64,000 nt of DNA from Nitrospira sp. (lineage in GTDB: Bacteria; Nitrospirota; Nitrospiria; Nitrospirales; Nitrospiraceae): positions 1 to 64,000 of the forward strand of contig JACOEL010000002.1 of NCBI GenBank assembly GCA_024998625.1, read 5' to 3'. The number at the start of each line of letters is the position of its first letter. The first letter of the stretch is position 1. The translations under genes were made by a program, and so were the position numbers. The notes below the pieces were generated by a model. That model had not been told where the DNA came from. It was given only the letters and a program-made list of their open reading frames with translations, and did no database searches. Positions 62,252 through 64,000 of this stretch are shown piece by piece.

Positions 62252-64000
62252 ATGGAGAATGGACGACCCTTTTGGGCCTGTTCTCCGGATGAGGTGCTTC
62301 GCGGCTTGCGTGTCGTGCCGGAGGGGTTGAGCAGCGGCGAGGCCGAACAACGGCAAGCCGTTTCCGCGTCTGTCCGGCTCAAACCGCAGCGAGATAGTCA
62401 GCCGTTCCGCCTCCTCCTGGCCCAATTCCGAAGTCCCATCATCCTCATCCTGCTCTTCGCATCCGGGGTGTCGTTTTTTCTCGCAGAACATAGTGATGCG
62501 CTCATCATCCTGGCCATCATTCTGGTCAGCGCCCTGTTGAGTTTCTGGCAGGAATACAGCGCGGCCCGCGCCGTGGCCGGCCTGTTGGCGCTCGTGCAGA
62601 TCACGGCCCGAGCATGGCGGGACGGCATGTTGCGCGAGGTGCCTGCCGACGACATCGTGCCGGGCGATATCGTGGAGCTCTCGGCAGGGTCGAGTCTCCC
62701 CGGGGACGCGCGGCTGCTTGATGCCAAGGATCTGTTCGTCGATGAAGCGACCTTGACGGGAGAGACCTATCCGGCAGAGAAATCGACAGGAACAGTTACG
62801 GCCGCAGCCCCCTTGCAGAAGCGGACGAACAGCCTGTTTCTGGGAACCCATGTGGTGAGCGGGCAGGCGCGGGCCGTGATCGTGGCAGTGGGCAAGGACA
62901 CGGAATTCGGCCGCATCGCCCATCGGATGCAGGTGCGGGCGCCGGAAACGGAATTTGAGCGGGGCGTGCGCCGATTCGGGTATCTGCTGCTGGAAGTCAC
63001 GCTGTTGCTGGTGTTCTCGATTTTCGCGGTGAACGTGTATTTGGAGCGCCCGGTTCTTGAGTCTTTTCTGTTTTCCATGGCGTTGGCCGTCGGCCTGACG
63101 CCGCAACTGTTGCCGGCCATCATCAGCGTCAATCTTTCCCACGGCGCCAAGCGAATGGCGCAACAGAAGGTGGTCGTCAAACGTCTGACCTCGGTTGAAA
63201 ACTTCGGCAGCATGAATGTGTTGTGCTCCGACAAAACCGGCACCCTGACCATGGGGTCCATGCGGCTGCACGCGGCACTGGATCTTCAGGGCGGGTCGAG
63301 CGAGAAGGTGTTATTTCTCGCCCAGCTGAACGCGATGTTCGAAACCGGATTCCCGAATCCGCTGGATGAAGCGTTGCGCCGCCACCGGTCGATCGATCTC
63401 ACCGGTTATCGCAAGCTGGAGGAAGAGCCGTACGATTTCGTCCGTAAACGGCTCTCGATCCTGGTGGCGACCCCACAGACGCACGTGTTGATCACAAAGG
63501 GGGCCGTGGACAGCATGCTGACGGCCTGTCTCGATGCTGAACGGTCGGACGGCACCGTGGTACCGATCGGTGAGGTTCGGGATTCCGTTCGAGAGCAGGT
63601 TCGCGATCTGAGTGCGCAAGGATTTCGCACGCTCGGGTTGGCCTGCCGTGACATGGGCGCCGCTGAGCGTGTCTCCAAGGAGCATGAAACGGCGATGACC
63701 TTTCTGGGCCTAGTGGCCTTTGCCGATCCTCCGAAGCCCGGCATGGCCGAGACCATTGCGACGCTCAAGGGCCTCGGGGTCTCGTTGAAAATGGTGACCG
63801 GGGATCAGGCGCCGGTGGCGGCTCACGTGGGGCGGCAGGTCGGTTTGGCGGATCCTCGGCTGCTGACCGGCAGCGATCTGCGCGGCATGAGCGACGACGC
63901 GCTACGCACGCGCGCGAACAGTATCGATATCTTCGCGGAAATCGAGCCCAATCAAAAGGAACGCATCATCCGTGCGCTGCGCGCATCGGGGAATGTCGTC
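62252..64000 (+). CDS. MgtA-like Mg2+-transporting P-type ATPase (3' end outside window)
   Basis: The open frame runs off the right edge. Visible parts: a short N-terminal cation-ATPase domain, actuator motif TLTGET, membrane helix 4 with GLTPQLLPAII, the MgtA-like NLSHGAKRMAQQKVVVKRL, phosphorylation site DKTGTLT (Asp327) and MVTGDQ. These favour the P3B Mg2+ importers over Ca2+ pumps. ATG 62252 has AAGGGAG 11 bases upstream; GTG 62231, overlapping the czcA stop, is also possible. It is probably co-transcribed with czcBA. Confidence 0.87.
   Translation, partial: MENGRPFWACSPDEVLRGLRVVPEGLSSGEAEQRQAVSASVRLKPQRDSQPFRLLLAQFRSPIILILLFASGVSFFLAEHSDALIILAIILVSALLSFWQEYSAARAVAGLLALVQITARAWRDGMLREVPADDIVPGDIVELSAGSSLPGDARLLDAKDLFVDEATLTGETYPAEKSTGTVTAAAPLQKRTNSLFLGTHVVSGQARAVIVAVGKDTEFGRIAHRMQVRAPETEFERGVRRFGYLLLEVTLLLVFSIFAVNVYLERPVLESFLFSMALAVGLTPQLLPAIISVNLSHGAKRMAQQKVVVKRLTSVENFGSMNVLCSDKTGTLTMGSMRLHAALDLQGGSSEKVLFLAQLNAMFETGFPNPLDEALRRHRSIDLTGYRKLEEEPYDFVRKRLSILVATPQTHVLITKGAVDSMLTACLDAERSDGTVVPIGEVRDSVREQVRDLSAQGFRTLGLACRDMGAAERVSKEHETAMTFLGLVAFADPPKPGMAETIATLKGLGVSLKMVTGDQAPVAAHVGRQVGLADPRLLTGSDLRGMSDDALRTRANSIDIFAEIEPNQKERIIRALRASGNVV

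Noticed and set aside
1-64000. tRNA and rRNA genes
   Set aside because: I looked in the intergenic spaces for tRNA-like arms and rRNA segments and found none.

Overview
The window is GC-rich, gene-dense bacterial chromosome with no rRNA, tRNA, CRISPR array, prophage or transposase that I could see. The repertoire (many two-domain universal stress proteins and CBS-domain proteins, c-type cytochromes, a CzcBA metal efflux pair, DsrE, hemerythrin, a two-gene Suf set, DUF2238 and DUF1614 membrane proteins, tandem S-adenosylmethionine methyltransferases, short dispersed intergenic repeats) fits a free-living Gram-negative chemolithotroph. I think of a Nitrospira-type member of Nitrospirota, but no phylogenetic marker here proves it.

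Left third (1-22 kb). An ACP / fatty-acyl-AMP ligase / PlsC fusion runs to or off the left edge. A minus-strand cluster follows: RNA 3'-phosphate cyclase, a Mut7-C nuclease, a frameshifted endonuclease V, an internally deleted DUF1614 gene and a cytochrome c. Next comes a hydroxylase / methyltransferase / DsrE operon. After that are a stand-alone AmrS radical-SAM enzyme, a small three-repeat protein, the sufC-sufB pair, two tandem DUF2238 genes and two 56-57 aa zinc-site peptides that are paralogues of each other. A run of small lipoproteins, a flavodoxin-fold oxidoreductase, a coiled-coil protein and two methyltransferases leads to a TerC protein and an unknown lipoprotein.

Middle (22-45 kb). 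A stress/ion operon encodes a UspA tandem, a P2-type cation ATPase and a four-CBS protein. A plus-strand set (secreted protein, two CBS proteins, L,D-transpeptidase) follows. A long minus-strand operon reads hibernation factor-cold shock fusion, LonB-like protease, FmdB zinc ribbon, cytochrome c, nicotinamidase, nicotinate phosphoribosyltransferase, pentapeptide-repeat protein. A kinase pair and a glycogen-branching-type GH13 enzyme come next, then a lytic transglycosylase.

Right third (45-64 kb). About 45.2-55.3 kb looks like accessory DNA: an orphan HTH regulator, an AT-richer secreted protein plus a 1082-aa patatin phospholipase, a DUF433/DUF5615 toxin-antitoxin pair with a broken toxin, and a PaeR7I/XhoI-type restriction-modification system. 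Interleaved housekeeping genes encode an O-methyltransferase and a hemerythrin. The window ends with a UspA tandem, the czcB-czcA efflux pair and the 5' part of an MgtA-like Mg2+ ATPase.

At least two short terminal-inverted-repeat elements sit exactly on the stop codons of their upstream genes. A third partial copy, a 49-bp dispersed repeat (two copies) and a pair of ~90-bp direct repeats lie in other intergenic spaces. Several genes are visibly damaged: nfi, DUF1614 and the DUF5615 toxin.
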